A stretch of DNA of 9,012 nucleotides. It comes from UBA4658 sp002405485 (lineage in GTDB: Bacteria > Planctomycetota > Phycisphaerae > Phycisphaerales > UBA1924). Under the pieces are notes generated by a model. That model did not search any database. It was not told the origin of the DNA and worked only from the letters and a program-made list of their open reading frames with translations. Each line of letters begins with the position of its first letter. The first letter of the stretch is position 1. Made by a program: the position numbers and the translations under genes. The stretch lies in NCBI GenBank assembly GCA_036823255.1, contig DAISGC010000116.1, positions 1 to 9,012 on the forward strand, in the 5' to 3' direction. Shown one piece after another: positions 1 to 6,867 of this stretch.

Positions 1-29
1 CCTCCCACCGCCGCCCGTTCGGCACAGGT

Positions 30-1247
30 CTACGCGACAGATGGCCGCTCAGTCCGCGGCGTCCACGAATCCGACGCCGAACGAAAGCGGAACTCGAACT
101 CGATCTCATCCCTGAGCGGCAAGCCGTGCATTCCGCGTTCCGGGATCGTCGGCTTAGCGATTCGAGCGCGGTCCATTGCGCCCGGATGAACGGCGCACAG
201 CGACCACCCTCTCCGCTGATAGAACTCGATGGCCCGCAGATTGTCGTTCGTGGTCGTCAGGTGGATGCGCGTGCACCCGGCGTCTCGGGCCGCGAGCATG
301 CACGATTCCAGCAGTCGCGAGCCGACCCCCGCATGCTCAACTCGCGACGAGAGCGTGATGACCTCGCATCGGCCACCGGGCTCCGGCGGCGTGTGCGTCG
401 CCAGCCCCACGCGTTCCACCCCGCCCATGGTCGCGACAAACCCCGGCAGCCGGTCGGCGTCGTACCACACCCCGAGCGAACTGATCTGCGTCGCGCCCCA
501 GTTTCTGCACAGCTCCTCCCTGATCCAAGTCTGGTCACGCGGCTCGATCGGGCGAATCTCGCAAGCGCTTGTCCCGCGGCGCTCGGCGATCACCCGCTGG
601 TACGCCGCCGCCCGCTCCGCTCGCGAGCCGAGCCATCGCAGCACCGTCTGCGCGTTCTGGTCTGGCGGAAAGACCGGGTACCACACCTTGACGATGCGCC
701 CCCGCCCGAGATCGTCGGGCTCGAGGAGCATCGCCATCCGGCGCAGCAGCGTCTGCGGGCCGCCGGACTCCACGGGAAACTGGAAGGTCGGGAGCCCAAG
801 CGCCCGTGTCAGCCGAAGGTCCGCGTCCGAGAGCATCTCGAACCGCACGCCCATTCTGGCAACGAACTCACGCTGATGCTCGCTCGTGCTCGTGCTCAGC
901 CCCAGCACGTCTATGCCGAGGGCCTGAAACTCGGCGTGCAGATCCCGGAATCCGCACGACTGCGGCGTGCAGCCGCGGGCCCCGGGGATGTCATCCCACG
1001 CCGCACCGTCGAACCCTCTAGTCGGCGGCTGGCCCGACACACCGGTCCGCGGATACACGAACACGACCACTGGCCTGCGCAGGTCCCGATCCAGGCGAAC
1101 CAGCCGATCCGATGTCGAGATCAGCCCCAGCCCTGCTGGCCAAAGGTCAAACGGCGGACGACCGAGGTGATCGCACGCGCCGTCATCCTGCGGCACGGGC
1201 AGCCCGGGCGGAAGCACTCGCGGATCATGCGCCGACGGGTCGCTCAA
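30..1247 (-). CDS. Peroxiredoxin (BCP/PrxQ-like) fused to a GNAT N-acetyltransferase
   Basis: A 405-residue two-domain protein. Residues about 33-207 form a thioredoxin-fold peroxiredoxin, expected to reduce peroxides in the cytosol. C93 is the likely peroxidatic cysteine and C98 the resolving one, in CTPQSCGFRD, the PrxQ/BCP spacing. An insertion of roughly 20 residues separates YPRTG (65-69) from this site, and the Thr usually three residues before the peroxidatic Cys is Ala90. Residues about 229-390 are a GNAT domain, with an acetyl-CoA loop HAGVGSRLL (305-313), NDNLRAIEFYQRRGW (334-348), and a KPTIPERG...LPLRDEIE tail matching a familiar stand-alone GNAT subgroup. Both halves lie in one unbroken frame joined by about 20 residues. 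The acetyl acceptor is unknown. The TTG start is chosen because GAAGGAG sits 6 nt upstream; the gap to the preceding phosphatase gene is 13 nt, so coupled translation is likely. The two domain calls are firm; the joint function is inference. Confidence 0.9.
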   Translation of the reverse strand: MSDPSAHDPRVLPPGLPVPQDDGACDHLGRPPFDLWPAGLGLISTSDRLVRLDRDLRRPVVVFVYPRTGVSGQPPTRGFDGAAWDDIPGARGCTPQSCGFRDLHAEFQALGIDVLGLSTSTSEHQREFVARMGVRFEMLSDADLRLTRALGLPTFQFPVESGGPQTLLRRMAMLLEPDDLGRGRIVKVWYPVFPPDQNAQTVLRWLGSRAERAAAYQRVIAERRGTSACEIRPIEPRDQTWIREELCRNWGATQISSLGVWYDADRLPGFVATMGGVERVGLATHTPPEPGGRCEVITLSSRVEHAGVGSRLLESCMLAARDAGCTRIHLTTTNDNLRAIEFYQRRGWSLCAVHPGAMDRARIAKPTIPERGMHGLPLRDEIEFEFRFRSASDSWTPRTERPSVA

Positions 1248-1253
1248 CCGACG

Positions 1254-1260
1254 CTCCTTC
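1254..1260 (-). promoter_or_regulatory. Strong Shine-Dalgarno deciding a TTG start
   Basis: Read on the minus strand, GAAGGAG begins directly after the TAG stop of the phosphatase gene. It is followed by a 6-nt spacer and then TTG at 1247-1245. This supports TTG as the true start of the peroxiredoxin-GNAT gene and ties its translation to ribosomes ending on the phosphatase message. Confidence 0.8.
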
Positions 1261-3126
1261 CTACTCCATCGCGATGCTGGCCACCGTGGTGTCGTCGGCC
1301 AAGCTCTGGGTCTGCGCGAAGTTCAGCACGGCGGAGAACAGCAGCGTCACGTCCTGCTCCACCGACGTGCTCTGGGCGATCGCCTCCACCGCCCGGTCGG
1401 CGCCGAACATCCGCCCGTCGGGCCCCGGCTGCTCGACCACGCCGTCGGAATACACCAGCAGCCGATGGTCCTGCGTGAACGGCACGGTGTCGGCGCTGAA
1501 GGCAAAGTCGGCGTCGATCCCGAGCGGGATGCCCGTCGATGAGTCGACGCGCGTCGGCTCCTGCCCCTTGCGGATGAGCATCCAGTGCCCGTGCCCCGCG
1601 TCCACGAAGCTCAGCGTCCCCGCCATGGCGTCAAACACTCCGAGCCACAGCGAGATGAACTTGTTGCTCGCCATGTGCTCGCAGATGTGCCGGTTCACCT
1701 CGCTCACCGCCTTGGCCGGGTCACCGGAAGACTTGAGCGTGATGTGCAGGTGCGTCTGCGCGGTGGCCATCAGGATCGCCGCCGGCACGCCCTTGCCCGC
1801 CACGTCGCCTAGCAGCACGGCGATGCGGTTATCCCCAAGGTTCACGACGTCGAACAGATCGCCGGCGACATACCGGCCCGAGCGCGACTTCATCGCGTAG
1901 CGAATCCCCCCGAGCTTGCCCCGCTCCGGAGGCATGATGAGCTTCTGGGCCTCGCGTGCCGCCTCCAGATCGCGGACAAGCTCCCGTTGCCGCTGCTCGA
2001 GTTCGTGCCTCGCGATGTTCGAGAGCGCCAGCGCGTACATCTTGGCCAGGGCCGAGCAGAACGCGGCGGCGTCCGACTGCACCGCGGGCGTCGGGCGCGA
2101 AGAGCCCCCGCTCTGACCCTCGCCCTGTCGCGCGTCCAGATACAGGAACCCCACCACACCCGCGCCGGTGGCGATCGGCACGCACATCGCCGTCTGAATG
2201 CCCAGCGCCATGATGCTGTGCGCCGTCATCGGCGCGTCGCTGGTCAAACGCACGATCTCGCCCTTGCGGGCCGCGGCGATCAGCGACCGCGAGAAACTCA
2301 TCGCGTCGGAGACCAGCTTGGAACTCGTTGGCGACTCCGGCTGCGGGGATCGCGGGGCGTTCTCCGCCTCCGGCGCATACTCGCTGACCACCCGCAGCGT
2401 CTCTCCCTGCTTGAGCAGCGCGTCCGCCGGCACGCCCACCATGCTGTGCATCACCGGCGCGGCCGGGGCCTCGTCCTGCAGCAGACACGCGCGGGGAAAG
2501 CCCGTCCCCTTCGCCGCCGCCTGCACGATGGTCGCCGCAAGCGTGCTCTCGTCCCCTGCGCCGGCGACGGCGGCGGCCACGTCGATGAGCAGTTGCAGGC
2601 GGTTCTGGGTCATCGCCGCGAGCTCGCGCTCGTGCACCCGCTCCACCCGCTCCCGTGCCAGCCCTCCGGTGCCCCCGGCCCGAACTCCCGCGCCCGGGCT
2701 TGCTCCGCCGGGGCTCGCCGGCAGCGGCGCGTCCATGAGCGTCACCAGCCGCTGCCCCGGCATGATGCTCGAACCAAGCGATGGCGACCCGCTCCCGATC
2801 CGCGCCCGCAGCAGCCAGGGGCCGACGGCGAGCATGTCCCCGTGCTTGAGCGGCGCGGACTCCTCTGCGTTGAGCCGAGCTGCGTTCACGTGCGTTCCGT
2901 GCCGGCTGCCCAGATCCGTCACGAACCACGTCCCGCTTCGAAACGCGATCGAGCAGTGACGCCGAGACACGCTCTCGTCACCCAGCACCACGTCGCACTG
3001 CCCGGATCGACCCAGCACCGTCGTCTTGTCCGGGCCGGGCGTGATCGTCGAAAGCGCGGGGCCGCTGACCGCATCCAGCGAGAGCGGCGCGGGGGGAACG
3101 GCGGTGTTCAACGTCGACTGGGGCAT
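1261..3126 (-). CDS. FHA-GAF-SpoIIE (RsbU-type PP2C) serine/threonine phosphatase
   Basis: A signalling phosphatase of 621 residues from ATG 3126. An N-terminal FHA domain (about 18-110) keeps the phosphothreonine-binding signature: G39-R40, S54 and H57 in SVSRRH, and GTHVN ending at N81. A Gly/Ala/Pro-rich linker (about 113-160) leads to a GAF-type sensor domain (about 175-372, with MCVPI and VVGFLYLD), a short charged helix with AREAQKLIMPPE, and a SpoIIE/PP2C domain (about 405-621). Metal-binding acidic residues appear intact: D423 and D426 in VAGDLFD, D441 in GDVAGKG, D561 in YSDG, and D611/D612 in ADDT. Relatives dephosphorylate anti-anti-sigma proteins in partner-switching pathways; the substrate here is not in the window. 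It leads a two-gene operon with the peroxiredoxin-GNAT gene. GTG at 3135 is an alternative start three codons upstream. Neither has a Shine-Dalgarno, but a TATCTT box at 3143-3138 would favour ATG 3126. Confidence 0.93.
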   Translation of the reverse strand: MPQSTLNTAVPPAPLSLDAVSGPALSTITPGPDKTTVLGRSGQCDVVLGDESVSRRHCSIAFRSGTWFVTDLGSRHGTHVNAARLNAEESAPLKHGDMLAVGPWLLRARIGSGSPSLGSSIMPGQRLVTLMDAPLPASPGGASPGAGVRAGGTGGLARERVERVHERELAAMTQNRLQLLIDVAAAVAGAGDESTLAATIVQAAAKGTGFPRACLLQDEAPAAPVMHSMVGVPADALLKQGETLRVVSEYAPEAENAPRSPQPESPTSSKLVSDAMSFSRSLIAAARKGEIVRLTSDAPMTAHSIMALGIQTAMCVPIATGAGVVGFLYLDARQGEGQSGGSSRPTPAVQSDAAAFCSALAKMYALALSNIARHELEQRQRELVRDLEAAREAQKLIMPPERGKLGGIRYAMKSRSGRYVAGDLFDVVNLGDNRIAVLLGDVAGKGVPAAILMATAQTHLHITLKSSGDPAKAVSEVNRHICEHMASNKFISLWLGVFDAMAGTLSFVDAGHGHWMLIRKGQEPTRVDSSTGIPLGIDADFAFSADTVPFTQDHRLLVYSDGVVEQPGPDGRMFGADRAVEAIAQSTSVEQDVTLLFSAVLNFAQTQSLADDTTVASIAME

Positions 3127-3137
3127 CGTGAACACGG

Positions 3138-3143
3138 AAGATA
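3138..3143 (-). promoter_or_regulatory. Possible -10 element for the phosphatase operon
   Basis: TATCTT on the minus strand ends 11 nt before ATG 3126, so a transcript beginning 6-8 nt downstream would have a leader of only a few bases. No convincing -35 box is visible. A TAnnnT hexamer is a weak signal on its own, so this is tentative. Confidence 0.25.
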
Positions 3144-3190
3144 GCCGGACCGACGCCCAGAGACCCGGCCGGGTCCGCGGCGCGGGCGAC

Positions 3191-3196
3191 TACACT
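3191..3196 (+). promoter_or_regulatory. Possible -10 element for the pcrA operon
   Basis: TACACT lies in the divergent region between the phosphatase and helicase genes, 34 nt before the helicase TTG. It resembles the TATACT box ahead of the NfeD gene, and both are closely followed by GCCA. No clear -35 box is seen at 16-18 nt upstream, so the call is weak. Confidence 0.3.
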
Positions 3197-3230
3197 GCCA
3201 CTGAACGCCGATCACCGCCTGTCACGCCTC

Positions 3231-5777
3231 TTGCCACCGCCGACGCACCCCTTGAACGCACCCTCCCACTCCGAATCCGACGTTCAGGCGCAGGGCCCAG
3301 CCGCCCACGACGCCTTCGACGACCTCCCGCCCATCAAGACGCACACGCCCGGCGGGCTGGACGTGCACGACATCCTCGCCGGGCTCACCCAGCCCCAGGC
3401 CCAGGCCGTCCAGCACACCGAGGGCCCCCTGCTCGTCCTCGCCGGTCCCGGTTCTGGCAAGACCCGCGTCATCACCCGGCGGATGGCCTACCTGATCTCC
3501 TGCGGGATCCCGGCGTGGCAGATCCTGGCGCTCACGTTCACCAACAAGGCCGCCGCGGAGATGCGGGAGCGCGTCGTCCACCTGCTCGGGCCGGGCGTGG
3601 TCGGTCGCGGGCTCACCGTCACCACGTTCCACGCGCTGTGCGCCCGCCTGCTGCGAAAGTACGCCGAGATCGCCAGACTCCCCGGGCTCACCGGCACCTT
3701 CGCGATCTACGACACCGACGACCAGATGGCCCTCGTGAAGAAGGCGATCGAAGAGCTGAACCTGAGCACGACGAACTTTCCCGCGCGATCCGTGCTCAGC
3801 CAGATCTCCAACGCCAAGAACGACCTCTTGGGCCCCGAGGAATACGCGGCCCAGGCGTTCGACTTCCAGTCCCGGCAGATCGCCAAGATCTACCAGGCGT
3901 ACCAGCGCTCTCTTCGGGCTGCCAATGCGGTGGACTTTGACGATCTGCTCCTGCTCACGGCACAGATGCTCCGCGACAGCGCCGAGGTCCGCTCGTCGTG
4001 CCGCCGCCGCTGGCAGTACCTGATGATCGACGAGTATCAGGACACGAATCGCGCCCAGTTCCGCATCGCCGCGCTGCTCGCCGGGAGCTCCGCCGGTGAT
4101 GCCGCCCCAGCCGCTGCGGCCGCGTCCGCCCACGCCCAGGACGAGCGCGGGTCGCACAACATCTGCGTCGTCGGCGACCCGGATCAGTCCATCTACGGGT
4201 GGCGCGGGGCCGACATCGAGAACATCCTGCAGTTCGAGAAGCACTTCCCCCGCGCCAAGGTGATCCCCCTGGGCGAGAACTTCCGCTCGACCAAGCACAT
4301 CATCGCCGCCGCCGACACCCTCATCCGCAACAACGTCAAGCGCAAGCCCAAGGACCTGTACACCTCCAACGCCCAGGGGTCCAAGCCCGAGATCGTGATC
4401 TGCCGGGATGAGCACCACGAGGCCCGGCTGGTCGTGGACTGGATCAAGCAGGTCCGGGCCGATGGATTCGCGTGGAAGGACTTCGCCATCTTCTACCGCA
4501 CCAACGCCCTCTCCCGCGTGGTCGAGGACGTGCTCCGCAACGAGGGGATCCCGTATGCCATCGCCCGCGGCACGGCGTTCTACCAGCGTGAGGAGATCCG
4601 CCACGCCGTCGCGTATCTCCGCGTCGTTGCCAATCCCGCCGACGAGGTCTCGCTGCTCCGCATCGTGAACACCCCGTCGCGCGGCATCGGGGACACGACC
4701 ATGGAGCGTGTCCGCACGCTCGCCGCCGAAAGGGGTGTCGGTGTGCTGGAAGCTCTCCGCCTCGCGGGCGATGCGCTTAAGCTCGCGCCCCGCACCGGAC
4801 AGTCGATCGCCAGGTTCGTCGCCATGCTCGATGACTGGGGCGGGATCCACGCCGAGGGCATGCTCCACGCGCCGGCCGCCGACGGCTCGCTCGCCGAACT
4901 CGTCGAACGCATCGTCCGAGAGAGCGGCCTGGAAGAGATGTACAGGGCCGCCGGCGACACCGAGGCCGAGCGATTGGACAATCTCGCCGAACTCGTCTCC
5001 TCGGCACGTGACTTTGAAGAGACCTATGACCCCTCGAGCGATCCCGCCGGTGACGCTCCTTTCAGTCCCGATCTTGCGCCCACATACGAGCCCTCGCTGC
5101 TCGAACTGCTCCGCGGCTATCTCGAGCGCATCACGCTCGTCTCCGACGCCGACAGCGTCGACCCCGACCAGGGCGCAGTCACCCTCATGACCCTGCACGC
5201 CGCCAAGGGGCTCGAGTTCCAGGGCGTCGCCATGATCGGGCTGGAAGAAGGTCTCCTCCCCCACGCCCGCGTTCAGGAAAACCCCGGCGAGCTGGAGGAG
5301 GAGCGCCGGCTCTGCTTCGTCGGCGTCACGCGGGCCATGAAGCGCCTGCTCATCACCTCCAGCCGGTATCGCACCATCCGAGGCATCACCGAACGCACCA
5401 TCGAGAGCCGCTTCCTGCACGAACTGCCCAAGCAGCACGTCTCTCTCAGCGATCAGGGCGGCTTCAGCGAACCCGGCTGGGACGACGACGCGCCCAGACG
5501 ACCCGGCTCCCGCGCCGGCCACACCCCAGGCGATGGTCCCCGATTCGTCCCGGATGGGGCCCAGGTCCGAACCTCCAGGCCCGGACTCAACGCCCCCAAG
5601 GATGTCCGCGGCGTGCCCCTTGCCGTCGGCATGCTCGTCCGCCACCCGCAGTTCGGGACCGGCCGAATCGCCAGCATCAGCTCCGGCGCCGACGCTCGCG
5701 CCCAGATCCAGTTCCGCGATGTGGGCGTGAAGACCATCGTCTTGGCCTATGCCCGGCTGGAGCGCGTCGAAGGTTGA
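3231..5777 (+). CDS. pcrA: PcrA/UvrD-family ATP-dependent DNA helicase (superfamily 1A)
   Basis: A 3'-5' DNA helicase of 848 residues, expected to act in nucleotide excision repair, in displacing protein from DNA, and at stalled RNA polymerase. All helicase motifs are present in order: Q motif LTQPQAQAV (52-60), Walker A GPGSGKT (72-78, K77), Ia TFTNKAAAEM (102-111), II DEYQD (267-271), III GDPDQSIYGWRGA (315-327), IV NFRST (350-354), V TLHAAKGLEF (654-663), and VI FVGVTRA (696-702, arginine finger R701). Residues about 797-846 (VRHPQFGTGRI...YARLE) form the Tudor-like domain that contacts RNA polymerase in PcrA. Between them, about 735-795 is a disordered Gly/Pro/Asp-rich linker. An Ala-rich insert (about 284-306) separates motifs II and III, and there is a roughly 45-residue extension before the core. 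No ATG lies upstream of the core: TTG 3231 is used, with TTG 3252 and GTG near 3363 possible. No Shine-Dalgarno is evident. Confidence 0.96.
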   Translation: MPPPTHPLNAPSHSESDVQAQGPAAHDAFDDLPPIKTHTPGGLDVHDILAGLTQPQAQAVQHTEGPLLVLAGPGSGKTRVITRRMAYLISCGIPAWQILALTFTNKAAAEMRERVVHLLGPGVVGRGLTVTTFHALCARLLRKYAEIARLPGLTGTFAIYDTDDQMALVKKAIEELNLSTTNFPARSVLSQISNAKNDLLGPEEYAAQAFDFQSRQIAKIYQAYQRSLRAANAVDFDDLLLLTAQMLRDSAEVRSSCRRRWQYLMIDEYQDTNRAQFRIAALLAGSSAGDAAPAAAAASAHAQDERGSHNICVVGDPDQSIYGWRGADIENILQFEKHFPRAKVIPLGENFRSTKHIIAAADTLIRNNVKRKPKDLYTSNAQGSKPEIVICRDEHHEARLVVDWIKQVRADGFAWKDFAIFYRTNALSRVVEDVLRNEGIPYAIARGTAFYQREEIRHAVAYLRVVANPADEVSLLRIVNTPSRGIGDTTMERVRTLAAERGVGVLEALRLAGDALKLAPRTGQSIARFVAMLDDWGGIHAEGMLHAPAADGSLAELVERIVRESGLEEMYRAAGDTEAERLDNLAELVSSARDFEETYDPSSDPAGDAPFSPDLAPTYEPSLLELLRGYLERITLVSDADSVDPDQGAVTLMTLHAAKGLEFQGVAMIGLEEGLLPHARVQENPGELEEERRLCFVGVTRAMKRLLITSSRYRTIRGITERTIESRFLHELPKQHVSLSDQGGFSEPGWDDDAPRRPGSRAGHTPGDGPRFVPDGAQVRTSRPGLNAPKDVRGVPLAVGMLVRHPQFGTGRIASISSGADARAQIQFRDVGVKTIVLAYARLERVEG

Positions 5778-5790
5778 CCTATCCTCGGCC

Positions 5791-6354
5791 GTGAACCTCG
5801 ATCCCTCCGGGCGACCAGCACCCACCCCCACCGCTCCCCCACCGCCCCCGACCGTCACAGACTTTCTCGAAAAACTCCTGCTGAAGATCGTCATCTTCGG
5901 GGTGATCCTGCTGGCGATCTTCCTGGGGGTCATGGCGTATTTGGCGCGGAAGCACCCGCAGCAGTTCGTCGCCTCGCCGCCCGCGACGACCACACCAGCC
6001 CTCGCCGCCGCGCAGCAGGCGTCCTCGGGCGTCGCGCTCACCATCGACTTCGGGGACGGTTCGCAGCTCCGCTACCCCAGTCTGCCACACTCACCGGGCA
6101 TGAGCGTCGTGGACGCCATGAACCTCACCAAGGGCCTGAAACGCCCGATCGCGTTCGAGTTCACCGGAACCGGGGATATGACCCTGATCACGGCAATCGG
6201 CGGACTCGCCAACGAAGGCGGCGGCACAGGTGCGCGAAACTGGCAGTTCCTGGTGAATGACCGTCCCGGCACGGTCTCGGCGGCGATCAGCAAGCTCAAC
6301 GTCGGGGACCGCGTGACGTGGATCTTCAGACCCTATTCCCCTCCACAGCCCTGA
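5791..6354 (+). CDS. Single-pass membrane protein with a DUF4430-like domain
   Basis: A small protein of 187 residues from GTG 5791, with unknown function. A Pro/Thr-rich N-terminus (6-20) precedes one hydrophobic membrane segment (about 30-51) followed by ARK, so the rest probably faces outward. After an Ala/Thr/Pro spacer (62-79), residues about 80-181 resemble DUF4430, a beta-grasp-like fold related to the transcobalamin C-terminal domain: MSVVDAMN (104-111), TLITAIGGLANE (131-142), NWQFLVNDRPG (150-160), and LNVGDRVTWIF (169-179). The WxxxVN and GDxVxW features are the typical ones. It starts 13 nt after the helicase stop and is probably co-transcribed. An ATG at 5749 would add 14 residues and overlap pcrA by 29 nt; I prefer GTG because the extension is simply the helicase sequence in another frame. 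Neither start has a good Shine-Dalgarno. A link to helicase function is not implied by the domain. Confidence 0.82.
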   Translation: MNLDPSGRPAPTPTAPPPPPTVTDFLEKLLLKIVIFGVILLAIFLGVMAYLARKHPQQFVASPPATTTPALAAAQQASSGVALTIDFGDGSQLRYPSLPHSPGMSVVDAMNLTKGLKRPIAFEFTGTGDMTLITAIGGLANEGGGTGARNWQFLVNDRPGTVSAAISKLNVGDRVTWIFRPYSPPQP

Positions 6355-6370
6355 GCGGCGACGCCGCTCA
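6352..6370. repeat. Perfect inverted repeat spanning both convergent stop codons
   Basis: TGAGCGGCGACGCCGCTCA can fold into an 8-bp G+C-rich stem with a GAC loop on either strand. Its first three bases are the TGA stop of the DUF4430-like gene, and its last three, read on the other strand, are the TGA stop of crcB. It may act as a shared bidirectional terminator or as an RNA 3'-end stabiliser. It lacks a T-tract on both sides, so classic intrinsic termination is not supported. Confidence 0.6.
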
Positions 6371-6778
6371 CACAGGCCCGCGCAAGGGCGCAAGAAAGCC
6401 GCTCAGCCGCCAGCCAACAAGAAACCCGCCGATGCCCACGATGTTGTTGGCCACGATGATGAACGCCGCGGACAGGACGTGACCTTGGTGCAAGGCCCGG
6501 CCGACTTCGAATGAGAACGCCGAGAACGTGGTGAACGCTCCCAGAAAGCCCGTGAGCATCAGCCACTTGGCCTGAGGCGAGACCGGCCCGCGATCCGGAA
6601 ACGACCCAAGGACAATCCCAAAGACCAGGCACCCGGTCGCGTTTACCAAAAAAGTCCCGAGGGGAACGTCCCGCAGAGCCGGTCGATCGCAAAGCACGGA
6701 TACTCCAAAGCGGGCGAGGGTCCCCGCGGCGCCCGCGGCGGCGAGCAAGGCCAGATCAACCAATCCGGGCGACTTCAT
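6368..6778 (-). CDS. crcB: CrcB/Fluc fluoride ion channel
   Basis: A 136-residue four-helix inner-membrane protein that exports fluoride, working as a dual-topology dimer in this family. The first helix carries AAGAAGTLARFG (13-24), the second GTFLVNATGCLVFGI (41-55) with the conserved pore Asn46, and the third the signature GFLGAFTTFSAFSFE (77-91), containing the Phe-box residues F82 and F85 and the TTFS break near the central sodium site. The fourth helix runs through about 101-124. The length fits single-gene homodimeric CrcB (about 120-130). ATG 6778 is chosen because the hydrophobic domain begins just after it; the frame is open back to 7066 but that extension is low-complexity and lies inside the NfeD gene. 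No Shine-Dalgarno is seen; a TACGCT box lies 6 nt ahead. It is divergent from nfeD and convergent with the DUF4430-like gene. No fluoride riboswitch is recognisable upstream. Confidence 0.95.
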   Translation of the reverse strand: MKSPGLVDLALLAAAGAAGTLARFGVSVLCDRPALRDVPLGTFLVNATGCLVFGIVLGSFPDRGPVSPQAKWLMLTGFLGAFTTFSAFSFEVGRALHQGHVLSAAFIIVANNIVGIGGFLVGWRLSGFLAPLRGPV

Positions 6779-6784
6779 CTCGAA

Positions 6785-6790
6785 AGCGTA
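6785..6790 (-). promoter_or_regulatory. Possible -10 element for crcB
   Basis: TACGCT on the minus strand sits 6 nt before the crcB ATG, which would give a leaderless or nearly leaderless message. A TATAGA at 6857-6852 on the same strand is an alternative. No firm -35 box is visible for either, so confidence is low. Confidence 0.22.
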
Positions 6791-6853
6791 TCGGCTGCGT
6801 CCCACGGGAGTCGTTTGCGAAGTCGATGAGTCCAGTCGTTGGGTCGGGCTTTC

Positions 6854-6859
6854 TATACT
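6854..6859 (+). promoter_or_regulatory. Likely -10 element for the NfeD operon
   Basis: TATACT matches the bacterial -10 consensus at five of six bases and stands out in this G+C-rich DNA. It ends 8 nt before ATG 6868, so transcription would start at or within a base or two of the start codon. The -35 region (about 6831-6836, TCCAGT) is poor. Confidence 0.45.
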
Positions 6860-6867
6860 TGCCATTG

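Noticed and set aside
126..1478. A 450-codon plus-strand frame opposite the peroxiredoxin-GNAT gene
   Set aside because: The product is Arg/Pro-rich without any domain, and it crosses the end of one real gene into the next on the other strand.
1829..3144. Long frames on both strands overlapping the phosphatase (plus 1987-3144, minus 1829-2929)
   Set aside because: They are frame shadows of the phosphatase; the products are Arg/Ala/Gly-rich and domain-free.
3222..6044. A 940-codon open frame on the minus strand, opposite pcrA and the DUF4430-like gene
   Set aside because: It mirrors the codon structure of a clear helicase gene in G+C-rich DNA; its product is low-complexity with no recognisable domain.
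6779..6867. A fluoride riboswitch ahead of crcB
   Set aside because: The region is only 89 nt and I could not find the conserved riboswitch core on the minus strand; a covariance-model search would settle it.
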